A stretch of DNA of 64,000 bases, from contig JANWVC010000001.1 in assembly GCA_025057755.1 (NCBI GenBank), forward strand, positions 1 to 64,000, written 5' to 3'. Both the position numbers and the translations under genes were made by a program. This DNA comes from Limisphaera sp. Its GTDB lineage: Bacteria; Verrucomicrobiota; Verrucomicrobiia; Limisphaerales; Limisphaeraceae. Under the pieces are notes generated by a model. It saw nothing but the letters and a program-made list of their open reading frames with translations. It ran no database searches and was not told the origin of the DNA. Within the stretch, counting starts at the first letter, position 1. Every line of letters starts with the position of its first letter. Below are positions 19,010 to 27,852 of the stretch, piece by piece.

Positions 19010-19111
19010 CGGTCCGATCGGGGCACGGGCTCCAACCAGACTTGCTTTCCGCGTCGAACTCACGCCAACCAGTGGAATCAACCGAGTGGCTGGCAACTTC
19101 GTCGTAGCACC

Positions 19112-19480
19112 ATGAGGTCCTTGTGGCTCCGTTCACAAACCTCCTCGGTCCTGCCATGGTGGCGGGCCGGTCTGGCGTTGGGGGTCGCTTTGGTTGCTGA
19201 CCTTGTACAGCTTGGCCTCGGTCCCTTGGGCGTGCTTTGGGTAGACGATCTACTGGACCTGATGGTGGCCCTCATCGAGATCAGTCTGCTGGGGTTTCAT
19301 CCGTTCTTGTTGCCCAGCTTCGTTCTAGAGGTGCTGCCCGGATTGGAGTTGATGCCCACTTGGACGGCTTGTGTCCTGGCTGTCATTGTCCGGCGCCGAC
19401 ACGCAGTCAGGCGCTGCGACTCGTCGCATCCAACTCTCTCGGAGACTGACTCCCGTCGGGGCCCTGTGATCGACATTTGA
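19112..19480 (+). CDS. Small integral membrane protein
   Basis: The 122-residue product has two or three hydrophobic segments (ALGVALVADLVQLGLGPLGV and VALIEISLLGFHPFLLPSFV, then a shorter one near 88-98). A PTWTACV motif is followed by a basic patch (RRR). Similar short proteins with an LLGFHP...LP...PTWT pattern occur in several phyla as hypothetical membrane proteins. It starts about 100 bp after the preceding gene on the same strand and may share its transcript. The C-terminal ~30 residues look disordered. The function is unknown. Confidence 0.55.
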   Translation: MRSLWLRSQTSSVLPWWRAGLALGVALVADLVQLGLGPLGVLWVDDLLDLMVALIEISLLGFHPFLLPSFVLEVLPGLELMPTWTACVLAVIVRRRHAVRRCDSSHPTLSETDSRRGPVIDI

Positions 19481-19504
19481 CGAAGCGCTGAATGGACCGG
19501 GTGA

Positions 19505-19987
19505 TCACGTTTGGGGTTCGGACCGCTGCTCACCCGGAAATCCAAGCTGGCGCAAGGCCTCAAATAGTACTACCGCCACACAAGTGGCAAGATTCAGGGA
19601 GCGAACCCGCGGATGAACCATGGGTAAGCGGAGCCATGCAGCGCGATTCGCTTCCAACAACGCGCGGGGCAGGCCCGCGCTCTCGCGACCGAACACGAGG
19701 TAATCCTCTGGAGCATAGCGGACCTCGGTGTACCGACGCGGCCCGTGCGATTCAATGAACCAAAGTCGGGCGCCAGCCGGCAGGGCGGAGATGAAAGTGG
19801 TCCAGTCCGGCCACAGTTGCCACGCCAACCAGGGCCAATAATCGAGACCCGCGCGACGCAGCGCGGGTTCGTCCAGGCGAAATCCGAGGGGTTCAATCAA
19901 ATGCAATCGGGTCCGAGTAGCGGCACAAAGCCGCGCCACGTTACCGGTGTTGGGCGGAATCTCCGGCTGGAATAAAACCACGTGCAT
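19505..19987 (-). CDS. trmL: tRNA (cytidine/uridine-34 2'-O)-methyltransferase TrmL
   Basis: TrmL is a SPOUT-class enzyme that methylates the wobble ribose of tRNA-Leu with SAM. The 160-residue product carries the family landmarks in order: PEIPPNTGNVARLCAAT near the N-terminus, LVFGRESAGLP near residue 100, and the knot region RSLNLATCVAVVLFEALRQ near 130-148. Length matches the family (~155). The start MHVVLFQPEIPPNTGN is chosen because its ATG overlaps the truA stop by one base (TGATG); a longer upstream frame is truA shadow. It is the last gene of a ruvX-truA-trmL group. Confidence 0.95.
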   Translation of the reverse strand: MHVVLFQPEIPPNTGNVARLCAATRTRLHLIEPLGFRLDEPALRRAGLDYWPWLAWQLWPDWTTFISALPAGARLWFIESHGPRRYTEVRYAPEDYLVFGRESAGLPRALLEANRAAWLRLPMVHPRVRSLNLATCVAVVLFEALRQLGFPGEQRSEPQT

Positions 19988-20844
19988 CAGGAAGAAGCCT
20001 GTCCGGCGGGTCCAGTGTCTGCGGGCTGGTCTGCGCCGGCTTTCCGCATCGGGTAAAAAACCTTCCACAGAATCAAGCCGTGAGCCGGAGCTGTCATGCC
20101 GGCTGCGCGGCGGTCGCCGCTTGCCAACATGCGGGGAATATCTTCGGGACGGTGTTTGCCCAAACCGACCTGGATCATTGTGCCGACCATGGCTCGACAC
20201 ATTTTGTATAAAAAACCATCTGCCTCGATGATGCATGTGAGCAAGCAGCCCTGTCGCCGCCATTCACAGCGTCGGACCGTGCGCACGGTGGATTCGCGTG
20301 GATAACCTGGGTTGGCGGAAAAAGCCCGGAAATCATGCGTCCCCAAAAATCGGGCGGCTGCTTCTTGCATGGCGCGCAGATCGAGCCGACGCGGCACGTG
20401 CCACGCCGTAAAGCGCAGCAGAGGATTCATGGCGGGGTGATTCCACACCTGATAGCGGTATTGTTTACCTATGGCGCTGAACCGGGCGTGGAATTGGGGC
20501 GCGACCCGCTGGATCGAAAAAACTCGAATGTCCGATGGCAAATGAGCATTCAGGGCGAGCACCAACTGGCGAGGCGGGATCCGACATTCCGGCCGAGGGA
20601 TGTCAAAGTGTGCCACCATTCCAAGGGCGTGCACACCGGTGTCGGTCCGACTGGAGCTGTGGACGCGCGGCCCGCTCGGAAACAGTGCAGCCAGGGCTGC
20701 CTCGACCTTTGCCTGCACGCCGGTGCCCATGGTCTGTACCTGCCAGCCTTCATAGCGGGTCCCGTCAAAGGCCACGACCATCTTGAAACGAATCGCGTCG
20801 GATCGCTCACGCTGGCTGGATGGGGCTGCGCGACAGGACGCCAT
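19987..20844 (-). CDS. truA: tRNA pseudouridine(38-40) synthase TruA
   Basis: TruA isomerises uridines 38-40 in the anticodon arm. The catalytic aspartate lies in SSSRTDTGVHALG near residue 68. Other family blocks are VAFDGTRYEGWQ near the N-terminus, GKQYRYQVWNHPAMNPL in the middle and ADGFLYKMCRAMVGTMIQVG near residue 215. The 285 residues are slightly long for the family because of a disordered tail (RKAGADQPADTGPAGQASS). The first ~18 residues are also extra, so translation could start internally. It lies 5 bp after ruvX, and its stop overlaps the trmL start. Confidence 0.95.
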   Translation of the reverse strand: MASCRAAPSSQRERSDAIRFKMVVAFDGTRYEGWQVQTMGTGVQAKVEAALAALFPSGPRVHSSSRTDTGVHALGMVAHFDIPRPECRIPPRQLVLALNAHLPSDIRVFSIQRVAPQFHARFSAIGKQYRYQVWNHPAMNPLLRFTAWHVPRRLDLRAMQEAAARFLGTHDFRAFSANPGYPRESTVRTVRRCEWRRQGCLLTCIIEADGFLYKMCRAMVGTMIQVGLGKHRPEDIPRMLASGDRRAAGMTAPAHGLILWKVFYPMRKAGADQPADTGPAGQASS

Positions 20845-20849
20845 GGGAT

Positions 20850-21260
20850 TTACGAGGCGCGATCCAAATAACTTTGCAACAGGATGGTTGCAGCCGAGCT
20901 GTCCAGCCGAATCCGCTGTTTGCGTCCAGGCAGGCCTGCCTCGTGAAGCATGCGCTGGGCCTGCACGGTTGTCAGGCGTTCATCCCAAGCAACCAGCGGA
21001 ATCGACAAGACCTGTTCAAGCCGGTTCATCCAAGCCCGAACGGTTTCCGCGGCTGCGCCATAGCTGCCATTCATGTTGCGGGGCATTCCCACCACGATCT
21101 GACCAACACCGTGCGCCTCCACAAGACGGCGTAAGTCCTCCACAAACCGTTCAAAGGGCTCGGCTGTAAGAAAACCCAGCGGCCGTGCCAGCATGCCCAG
21201 CTCATCACTGATCGCGACGCCCACCCGCCGTGTACCGTAGTCCAAAGCCAGAATGCGCAT
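20850..21260 (-). CDS. ruvX: Holliday junction resolvase-like RuvX/YqgF
   Basis: The 136-residue product has an RNase H fold with the metal-binding aspartates expected of YqgF: LALDYGTRRVGVA at the N-terminus, IVVGMPRNMNG in the middle and a late SSAATILLQSYL helix. The family is linked to pre-16S rRNA 5'-end maturation, and in some species to recombination. The ATG at 21260 (MRILALDYG) is chosen over a TTG four codons upstream. It is the first gene of the tightly packed ruvX-truA-trmL set. Confidence 0.93.
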   Translation of the reverse strand: MRILALDYGTRRVGVAISDELGMLARPLGFLTAEPFERFVEDLRRLVEAHGVGQIVVGMPRNMNGSYGAAAETVRAWMNRLEQVLSIPLVAWDERLTTVQAQRMLHEAGLPGRKQRIRLDSSAATILLQSYLDRAS

Positions 21261-21295
21261 GAGAGACAGCAATGCGTGCCAGGATGGTGGCCTCG

Positions 21296-21748
21296 TCAGG
21301 TCTGTAAAGAGTCATTGACAAGACTGGTTGGCCCAATGCCGGTGGAGACGAAACAGGTATCCGCCACCCGGGCCCGACATTTCCAAATGGGCACGTCTTC
21401 TTTGAGCCGATCCATAAAACGAGTCAGCAGGGCAAACGCCTCATGCCGGTGTACCGCTGCAATCCGCACGATGATCGCCGCCTCGCCCACGGGGATCAGA
21501 CCCGTCCGATGCAGAACCTGGACCGCCTGGCAGGGATATTCTCGTGCCAGCTCGGTTAACAGTCTCTCCATTTCGCTCCGGGCCATCCGTTCATAGGCTT
21601 CGTACTCAAGGCCCACAATCGGTTGTCCCGCTTCCGTGTCCCGGATAAGGCCGCGAAATTCTACCCACGCCCCCGTGGCCCCCCTTGGTGGCCGCGCTGG
21701 CGGTAGATCTTCCAAGCGCGCGTTCGTAAGTTGCACCTCAATTTGCAT
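21296..21748 (-). CDS. moaE: Molybdopterin synthase catalytic subunit MoaE
   Basis: MoaE works with thiocarboxylated MoaD to put the dithiolene sulfurs into precursor Z during molybdenum cofactor synthesis. Seen here are GATGAWVEFRGLIRDTEAG, the LEYEAYERMA block, the RTGLIPVGEAA block and the active-site region with conserved lysines (MDRLKEDVPIWK). At 150 residues it is normal length. It follows moaD on the minus strand by 9 bp. The other moa genes are not in the window. Confidence 0.95.
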   Translation of the reverse strand: MQIEVQLTNARLEDLPPARPPRGATGAWVEFRGLIRDTEAGQPIVGLEYEAYERMARSEMERLLTELAREYPCQAVQVLHRTGLIPVGEAAIIVRIAAVHRHEAFALLTRFMDRLKEDVPIWKCRARVADTCFVSTGIGPTSLVNDSLQT

Positions 21749-21757
21749 GCAACGGGG

Positions 21758-22000
21758 TCAACCGCCGGACACGGGAGGAATCAGTGCCACCTCGTCCGAG
21801 GGACCAAACCGCGTTTCCGAGGTGGCATAATGAGCGTTACAAGTCAGACGCACCATGGAGCGATACGGGGCGAGTTGGGGAAAGCGTTCCAACAAAGCCT
21901 CCCAAAGACCGCGGGCATCAACCTCTCCGCAGGACAGCTCCGCCTGCGCACATCCTGTAACTTCTTTGAGATGAGCAAAGAACAGAACCTGCATGCTCAA
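21758..22000 (-). CDS. moaD: Molybdopterin synthase sulfur carrier subunit MoaD
   Basis: This ubiquitin-like sulfur carrier of 80 residues ends in the required double glycine (PPVSGG), which is adenylated and thiocarboxylated before transfer to MoaE. The N-terminus (MQVLFFAHLKEVTG) and the centre (ALLERFPQLAPYRSMV) match MoaD. The ATG at 22000 overlaps the frr stop as ATGA, which argues for translational coupling. An in-frame ATG two codons later is possible. Confidence 0.93.
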   Translation of the reverse strand: MSMQVLFFAHLKEVTGCAQAELSCGEVDARGLWEALLERFPQLAPYRSMVRLTCNAHYATSETRFGPSDEVALIPPVSGG

Positions 22001-22557
22001 ACGGTCATGATTTCCTTTTCCTTGTGTTCCAGATGCCGGTCGATACGGGCGATGAATTCATCGGTAAGCTTCTGAAGCTCCTTTTCGGCCTGCTTTTCCT
22101 CGTCCTCGGTGATGCCGCTGTCGTGTTTGTGCTTGCGTAGCTCCTCCAAAGCATCGCGTCGGACATGACGGACGGCCACCCGCGCATCTTCGGCCATCTT
22201 ACGGACGATCTTGACGAACTCTAAGCGTCTTTCCTGACTCAATTCCGGGAAAAAGAGCCGCACAGTCTTGCCCTGGATCGAGGGAGTCACACCCAAGTTG
22301 GCTTTCTGAATAGCCTTTTCGATGGCGTGGACAAGATTCGCATCCCACGGCTGAATGACCAAGACACGCGGTTCTGGGGTTGTGATGCCGGCCAGCTCGC
22401 GAATGCGCATTTGGCCTCCGTAGGCTTCTACCATGATGTTTTCCACCAAAGCCGCAGAGGCTTTGCCGGTGCGAACACTGGCAAATTCACGCAGGACCAC
22501 CTGCTCGGTCTTGGTCATCTTTTCCTCGGCCTCCAGGAGAATGTCGTCCAGCGTCAT
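21997..22557 (-). CDS. frr: Ribosome recycling factor
   Basis: RRF splits post-termination ribosomes together with EF-G. The 186-residue product matches family length and shows the conserved blocks EFASVRTGKASAALVENI, EPRVLVIQPWDANLVHAIEK and PSIQGKTVRLFFPELSQERR. The C-terminal helices are rich in charged residues. Unusually, the next gene is moaD, whose start overlaps the frr stop. Confidence 0.97.
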   Translation of the reverse strand: MTLDDILLEAEEKMTKTEQVVLREFASVRTGKASAALVENIMVEAYGGQMRIRELAGITTPEPRVLVIQPWDANLVHAIEKAIQKANLGVTPSIQGKTVRLFFPELSQERRLEFVKIVRKMAEDARVAVRHVRRDALEELRKHKHDSGITEDEEKQAEKELQKLTDEFIARIDRHLEHKEKEIMTV

Positions 22558-22666
22558 AGTGCGTGCAGACTACCACAGCCCCCTGCAACTGTATAGAAGC
22601 AAGCGCCGCGCCCCGTCGCAAGTTAGCCCGGGGTACAAACAACAGGTCCGGTGCCGTTGCTCCAGT

Positions 22667-22984
22667 TCAATGCGGCACCGCCGCATTGGTCGTAGGCACT
22701 TCAAACCGGATGACTGTTTCGCCGGGTCGCGCCAATCCCAGACGCTCCCGCGCCAGCCGTTCCACAGCTCGGGGATCTTCCTGCAACCTTCGGATGACGT
22801 CGGTCAACTGCCGGGCCGTTTCTTCCTCCTGTCGGATCTCCCGATCCAGACGCAGGATCTCTTTGCGCATCCGCTCATTTTGCCGGATCACGGGCCAATA
22901 CCAATGGGCTGCTAAGGTCAGAACACCAAGCCCCACAGCCGCCACCAGCAACCCGGTGGTCCAGCGGATCAATCTCTCCCACAT
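22667..22984 (-). CDS. FtsB/DivIC-like septum formation initiator
   Basis: The 105-residue product has one N-terminal transmembrane helix (TTGLLVAAVGLGVLTLAAH). A basic, coiled-coil segment (RMRKEILRLDREIRQEEETA) and a short conserved end (RLARERLGLARPGETVIRF) follow. This is the layout of FtsB/DivIC proteins, which form a bitopic complex with FtsL and FtsQ at the division site. ATG 22984 (MWERLIRW) is preferred to an upstream GTG. It lies upstream of frr on the same strand with a 109-bp gap. Confidence 0.85.
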   Translation of the reverse strand: MWERLIRWTTGLLVAAVGLGVLTLAAHWYWPVIRQNERMRKEILRLDREIRQEEETARQLTDVIRRLQEDPRAVERLARERLGLARPGETVIRFEVPTTNAAVPH

Positions 22985-23085
22985 GCCAAGGCCCGCATCC
23001 ACGCACCTTAATTAAACATGTCATTATCTAGGCGGGAAGCGCAAAGGCATCCATTCCACCCCTCGGCGCATCCGGCCTGGGATTC

Positions 23086-23790
23086 TCAAACAGGCCGGTG
23101 CGCGAACCGCTCTGCGACGAAGTCCCAATGCACCACGTTCCACCATGCTGCCACGTAGTCCGCCCGGCGGTTCTGATACTTTAAGTAGTAGGCATGCTCC
23201 CAAACGTCCACCCCTAACAGCGGATACGCGTTTTCCGCCAACGGGGTGTCTTGATTCGCGGTGTTCAAAATGCGCAAGCGTCCTTCTTGCCAAACCAGCC
23301 ACGTCCAACCGCTGCCAAACAGGCGCAGGGCGGCGGCAGTGAACTGTTCCCGAAAGGCATCCAGAGTGCCGAAGGCCCTCTCGAGCGCTTGAGCCAGTTC
23401 GCTTCGCGGCACACCAGCCCGTGGGGCGAGCATCTGCCAGAACAAAGTATGATTATAATGCCCCCCACCATGGTTGCGCACGGTGGTGCGCACGGATTCG
23501 GGTACTGTGTCGAGCCGACGTAGCATGTCCTCCAGCGAGCGCCCGTGGAGCGACGGAGTGGCCAAGACCGCCTTGTTCAGATTCGCCACATAGGCACCGT
23601 GATGCCGCGCATGATGAATCTCCATCGTGCGTGCGTCGATGTGTGGCTCCAGCGCATCAGTGGCGTAGGGCAAGGGCGGCAAGGTGAAAGGCTCGGCTGT
23701 CGCTGGCGTGTCCTGAGCCAGACCACGAGCGGCGGCCGCACCCAGAACAACCAGGGCTGTTTGTCGAAGGGCTTCGCGTCGAGTCAGCAT
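23086..23790 (-). CDS. Exported Mn/Fe superoxide dismutase
   Basis: Superoxide dismutase converts superoxide to oxygen and peroxide. The fold signatures are EIHHARHHGAYVANLNKAV (first ligand helix), GGHYNHTLFW (second ligand), and the late DVWEHAYYLKYQNRRADYV, which supplies the Asp and His ligands. The G-G-H-Y-N-H-T form and the Q in NTANQD point toward manganese, though metal choice is not certain from sequence. The N-terminus is a twin-arginine signal (TRREALRQTALVVLGAAA), so the enzyme should be exported folded to the periplasm. It is transcribed divergently from the DUF192 lipoprotein. Confidence 0.95.
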   Translation of the reverse strand: MLTRREALRQTALVVLGAAAARGLAQDTPATAEPFTLPPLPYATDALEPHIDARTMEIHHARHHGAYVANLNKAVLATPSLHGRSLEDMLRRLDTVPESVRTTVRNHGGGHYNHTLFWQMLAPRAGVPRSELAQALERAFGTLDAFREQFTAAALRLFGSGWTWLVWQEGRLRILNTANQDTPLAENAYPLLGVDVWEHAYYLKYQNRRADYVAAWWNVVHWDFVAERFAHRPV

Positions 23791-24002
23791 GCTTCATACA
23801 TAGAGGCAAAGCACCTCGCAAGCAAGGGGCCTCAGGCTCAAAACCGGGCCTGCGCAAAGCACCCTGTGAAAGATCCTTCCTGCCTTCGATGTTCGGCCAG
23901 CCCCTGACGAGGATCGCCTTGTCAGATTGCGGATCCTCGGAAGGAAACTCGGGCAGAAGCTCCGATTGAATTGCGACACGGCCTGCGCCATGCTGGATAA
24001 CT

Positions 24003-24545
24003 GTGACGCGGAGATTGCCTGGATGGATGGCTCTTGCAGGCGTGGGGCTAGGGTTCTGGTTAGCCGGCTGCGGCGAACGTTCCCCTACCCCCCCCCACGG
24101 GACCGGCGACGTAGACCCGCAATTCGGACACCTGTTGCGGGCGCAACCACCTTTGCCAACGGTGCGGCTATGGTTGGGAGATCAGGTAGTGCTGGCCGAA
24201 GTGGCACGTCGGCCGGTCGAGATTGCCACAGGCATGATGTTTCGCGACACTTTACCGGAGGGACACGGCATGCTTTTTGTTTTCCCGGATGCGAGCCGCC
24301 GCAGCTTTTGGATGCGCAACTGCCGCGTGCCCCTCTCCGCCGCGTACATTGATCCGGATGGAGTCATTCTGGAAATTATCGATCTGGAGCCCCTCAACGA
24401 GGAGCCGGCGCCTTCTCAGTCTGAGCATGTTCAGTTTGTCCTGGAGGTGCCCCGCAACTGGTTTGCCCGACATCGCATAGGACCGGGCACCTTGGTGCGC
24501 ACGGAACGTGGCAGCCTGCGACAAACCTTCTTCGGAGTTCGTTAA
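24003..24545 (+). CDS. DUF192 (COG1430) lipoprotein
   Basis: The 180-residue product begins with a basic start (MTRRLPGW), a hydrophobic core and a lipobox (WLAGC), so it is a predicted lipoprotein. The DUF192 domain covers about residues 50-178, with family landmarks RPVEIATGMMFRDTLPEGHG, FVFPDASRRSFWMRNC and VPLSAAYID. DUF192 proteins are small periplasmic or extracellular beta-barrel-like proteins of uncertain role. The start is GTG; ATG 24027 would remove the arginines needed for export. NadE follows after 26 bp on the same strand. Confidence 0.88.
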   Translation: MTRRLPGWMALAGVGLGFWLAGCGERSPTPPHGTGDVDPQFGHLLRAQPPLPTVRLWLGDQVVLAEVARRPVEIATGMMFRDTLPEGHGMLFVFPDASRRSFWMRNCRVPLSAAYIDPDGVILEIIDLEPLNEEPAPSQSEHVQFVLEVPRNWFARHRIGPGTLVRTERGSLRQTFFGVR

Positions 24546-24571
24546 CCTCCTCCCCCAAAGACTGATCAAGT

Positions 24572-26293
24572 ATGCGAGTGGTCCTGGCTCAACTGAATCC
24601 GACCATCGGTGATTTTGAGGGCAATGCAAGCCGGCTTCTGGGAGTCTATGCCCGCGCCGCAGCAGCCGGCGCCGATCTCGTGGTGGCGCCAGAGCTGTAC
24701 GTGACCGGCTATCCTCCACGCGACTTGCTCCTCGACCGGGCTTTTCTCAAAGCCAACTTTGATGCGCTGAATCGGCTGGCTGCCGCCACGGGGCGCACCG
24801 CTTTACTGGTTGGGTTCGTGGATGAAAGTGCTTCCCGCCCGGGCCGCGGTCTGGCCAACGCCGCGGCGTTGCTGCATCTGGGCCGCATCGTGGCGGTTCG
24901 GCACAAGACCCTGTTGCCGAGCTACGACGTGTTCGATGAAGACCGCTACTTCGATCCGGCCGGTGAGAACCTGCCGATCCCCTTCCAGCGCTGGAAACTG
25001 GGCGTAACCATTTGTGAAGACATTTGGAATGACGAGGACTTTTGGCGCGAGCGGCGGTATCGGGGCAACCCACCCGCGGCGCTTGCGGCAGCGGGAGCGG
25101 AGATCATTTTCAATCTCTCCGCCTCGCCTTGGTGGTTGGGCAAGACGCGCACACGTCACGATATGTTGCAAAGTTTGGCCCGAAAACTCCGCCGGCCAGT
25201 AATCTTTTGCAACCAAGTCGGAGGGAATGACGAACTCATCTTTGATGGACACAGTTTGGTGTTCGATGCTGAAGGACGCTTGATCGCAGAAGGACGGTGC
25301 TTTGCCGAGGACGAACTTTGGGTGGATCTGACTCAGAGCCGGCCGCGTTCGTTTGTCGAACCGCCCTCTGAGGCGATGGTTTGGGACGCGCTGGTCCTGG
25401 GTACGCGCGATTACTTCTTAAAGTGCGGGTTCAAGAACGCCGTGCTGGGCCTCAGCGGCGGAATTGACTCGGCGCTCACCGCCTGCATTGCAAGTGCAGC
25501 ACTCGGCGCCGAGCACGTCCACGGGATCTCTCTGCCCTCGCAATATTCTTCTCCGGGCAGCCTGGCGGACGCCCGGGACCTGGCCGAGCGGCTCGGTATA
25601 CGGTACGACGTGCTCCCCATCCAACCTGTCTTCGAGATCTGCAAGCAGCAACTGTCGCTGCTATTCCGCGGCCTTCCAGAGGACGTCACCGAAGAGAATC
25701 TGCAGGCACGCATCCGCGGGCTGCTTTTGATGGCGCTGTCCAACAAATTCGGCTCGCTTTTGCTGACAACCGGGAACAAAAGCGAGTTGGCAGTGGGTTA
25801 TTGCACGCTTTACGGGGACATGAATGGTGGATTGGCCGTCATCAGCGATGTCCCCAAAACCATGGTGTATCGCTTGGCCCGCTGGGCCAACCGCGACCGG
25901 CCTCTGATCCCAGAAGCCTGCTTCACCAAACCGCCTTCAGCCGAACTACGGCCAAACCAGACCGACCAAGATACGCTTCCACCTTATGAAATTCTTGATG
26001 CCATCTTGGAAGCGGCCGTCGTCCAAGGACGCACATTCGAAGAAATGGTCCGGGCCGGACACGAGCCCAATACGGTGCGCCGCGTGCTGGACATGGTGCG
26101 CCGCAGTGAATTCAAGCGACGTCAGGCACCGCCCGGCCTGAAGGTTACTACCCGCGCCTTCGGCATCGGCCGACGCGTGCCTATTGCGCAGCGCTTCAAC
26201 CCGCCTCGACCGGAGTCATCCGGTCCGAATCCCCTTGCACCCTCATCCGGCGCCGTTCCACGCGCCCATGTGGCACCTGCAGAATCCTTTTAG
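24572..26293 (+). CDS. nadE: Glutamine-dependent NAD+ synthetase
   Basis: This two-domain enzyme makes NAD from deamido-NAD, ATP and glutamine. The N-terminal nitrilase-like glutaminase has its triad: Glu in VAPELYVTGYPPRDLLL, Lys in KTLLPSYDVFDEDRYF and Cys in TICEDIWND. The C-terminal synthetase has the pyrophosphate loop GLSGGIDSALTACIA near residue 294 and TTGNKSELAVGY. At 573 residues it is the long glutamine-using form. The last ~30 residues are proline-rich and probably disordered. gatB begins 3 bp after the stop. Confidence 0.96.
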   Translation: MRVVLAQLNPTIGDFEGNASRLLGVYARAAAAGADLVVAPELYVTGYPPRDLLLDRAFLKANFDALNRLAAATGRTALLVGFVDESASRPGRGLANAAALLHLGRIVAVRHKTLLPSYDVFDEDRYFDPAGENLPIPFQRWKLGVTICEDIWNDEDFWRERRYRGNPPAALAAAGAEIIFNLSASPWWLGKTRTRHDMLQSLARKLRRPVIFCNQVGGNDELIFDGHSLVFDAEGRLIAEGRCFAEDELWVDLTQSRPRSFVEPPSEAMVWDALVLGTRDYFLKCGFKNAVLGLSGGIDSALTACIASAALGAEHVHGISLPSQYSSPGSLADARDLAERLGIRYDVLPIQPVFEICKQQLSLLFRGLPEDVTEENLQARIRGLLLMALSNKFGSLLLTTGNKSELAVGYCTLYGDMNGGLAVISDVPKTMVYRLARWANRDRPLIPEACFTKPPSAELRPNQTDQDTLPPYEILDAILEAAVVQGRTFEEMVRAGHEPNTVRRVLDMVRRSEFKRRQAPPGLKVTTRAFGIGRRVPIAQRFNPPRPESSGPNPLAPSSGAVPRAHVAPAESF

Positions 26294-26296
26294 ACC

Positions 26297-27778
26297 ATGG
26301 AATACGAAGCTGTCATCGGCCTGGAAACACACGTGCAGTTAAAGACGCGCTCCAAAATGTGGTGCGCGTGCCCGAACCGGTTTGGCGAGCCGCCCAACAC
26401 CCTGGTCTGCCCCATTTGCCTGGGCTTGCCTGGTGTGTTACCAGTCCCCAACGAGGAAGCGATTCGGTTAACGCTGCTTACCGGGATGCTCCTGCATTGT
26501 GAGTTGCCCCCTCTAGCGCGATTTGACCGCAAGAGTTATTTCTATCCGGACGTACCCAAGAACTACCAAATCACCCAATACGAGCTGCCTTCGACGCGCA
26601 ACGGCTACGTCGAATTCGAATTTCAGAACCAGCTTCATCGAGTGCGTATCAAACGAGCCCACCTGGAGGAAGACGTTGGCAAGAGTTTTCATTTTGAACG
26701 CCACAGCGGCTTGGATTTCAACCGCGCCGGCGTGCCGCTGCTTGAAATCGTCTCCGAACCAGACATCACCAGCGCCGACATGGCCTATGCCTATCTGACC
26801 GCGCTCAAGGAGATCCTCGTCCAAGGCGGAATCAGTGACTGCGACATGGAAAAGGGCATGGTCCGATGCGACGTCAACGTAAGCATCCGACCCAAAGGGA
26901 GCGACCGTTTGGGCGCCAAGATCGAAATTAAGAACATGAACAGTTTCTCTGGCGTACGCCGCGCCCTTGAATACGAAATTGGGCGGCAGATCGCCGTACT
27001 CCAATCCGGCGGCACTCTCACACAATCCACCCGGCGCTGGGATGAACTGACGGGAACAACAGAAGAAATGCGTAGCAAGGAAGAGGCCCACGACTATCGG
27101 TATTTTCCCGATCCTGACCTGTTGCCGCTGGCGCCCGAACCCGTTTGGCTGGAGTCGCTTCGAAGCCGACGCATCGAGCTGCCCCTGGACCGTAAACGCC
27201 GCCTGATGCAACAATACGGCCTGCCCGCCCAGGACGCAGAAGTATTCAAATCCGATCCGGCTTTGGCCCAGTATTTCGAGGCCCTGGCCCCAAATGTACG
27301 GACCCCAAAGTTGTTGGCCAATTGGATAATAAACAACCTGCGCGCCCAGCTGGCTGAATTGCATTCCCAGCAGATCGCCGCCGCTCAGGCAACCGATCCG
27401 GACGCACCCGCTCCTCCGCCTCCAAGCCTGGATAGCCTTCGCTTTCCTCCCGATGCCCTCGCCGAGCTGATTGAACTGGTAGAAAACCGCACGCTCAGCA
27501 GCTCGGCCGCACAAGCCGTCTTTGCCGAAATGTTTGCCACAGGCCGGCGGCCCCGAGAAATCGTCGAAGAGAAGGGCCTAGCTCAAGTCAGTGACCCAGC
27601 GCAATTGGAGCAACTCTGTGAGCAGGTCCTGGCCGCCCATCCTGGACCGGCTGAGGATTATCGGAGGGGCAAGGCGGCAGCTCTGAACTTCCTAAAAGGT
27701 CAAGTCATGAAACTAAGCCGGGGCAAGGCCAACCCGGTCTTGGTGGGCGAAATCCTCGAGCGCAAGCTGCGAGCATGA
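26297..27778 (+). CDS. gatB: Aspartyl/glutamyl-tRNA amidotransferase subunit B
   Basis: GatB phosphorylates and amidates misacylated Glu-tRNA-Gln or Asp-tRNA-Asn, using ammonia from GatA. The product opens with GLETHVQLKTRSKMWCACP. A CPICLGLPGVLPVPN block completes a four-cysteine zinc site near residues 28-46. KSYFYPDVPKNYQITQYE and the YqeY-like tail (SRGKANPVLVGEILERKL) are typical. Length (493) is normal. A short Pro/Ala linker (DPDAPAPPPPS) sits before the tail domain. gatA and gatC are not nearby. Confidence 0.97.
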   Translation: MEYEAVIGLETHVQLKTRSKMWCACPNRFGEPPNTLVCPICLGLPGVLPVPNEEAIRLTLLTGMLLHCELPPLARFDRKSYFYPDVPKNYQITQYELPSTRNGYVEFEFQNQLHRVRIKRAHLEEDVGKSFHFERHSGLDFNRAGVPLLEIVSEPDITSADMAYAYLTALKEILVQGGISDCDMEKGMVRCDVNVSIRPKGSDRLGAKIEIKNMNSFSGVRRALEYEIGRQIAVLQSGGTLTQSTRRWDELTGTTEEMRSKEEAHDYRYFPDPDLLPLAPEPVWLESLRSRRIELPLDRKRRLMQQYGLPAQDAEVFKSDPALAQYFEALAPNVRTPKLLANWIINNLRAQLAELHSQQIAAAQATDPDAPAPPPPSLDSLRFPPDALAELIELVENRTLSSSAAQAVFAEMFATGRRPREIVEEKGLAQVSDPAQLEQLCEQVLAAHPGPAEDYRRGKAAALNFLKGQVMKLSRGKANPVLVGEILERKLRA

Positions 27779-27852
27779 AACCGGACTCACCCCTTGCTTC
27801 AGACCCGGCTTTCTTCGGATCCCTTTGCAGGGATTGATCCCAAGCGATCCGC

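Noticed and set aside
27779..27852. Terminator between gatB and gpsA
   Set aside because: Only a 6-bp stem (ATCCCT/AGGGAT) without a T-tract.
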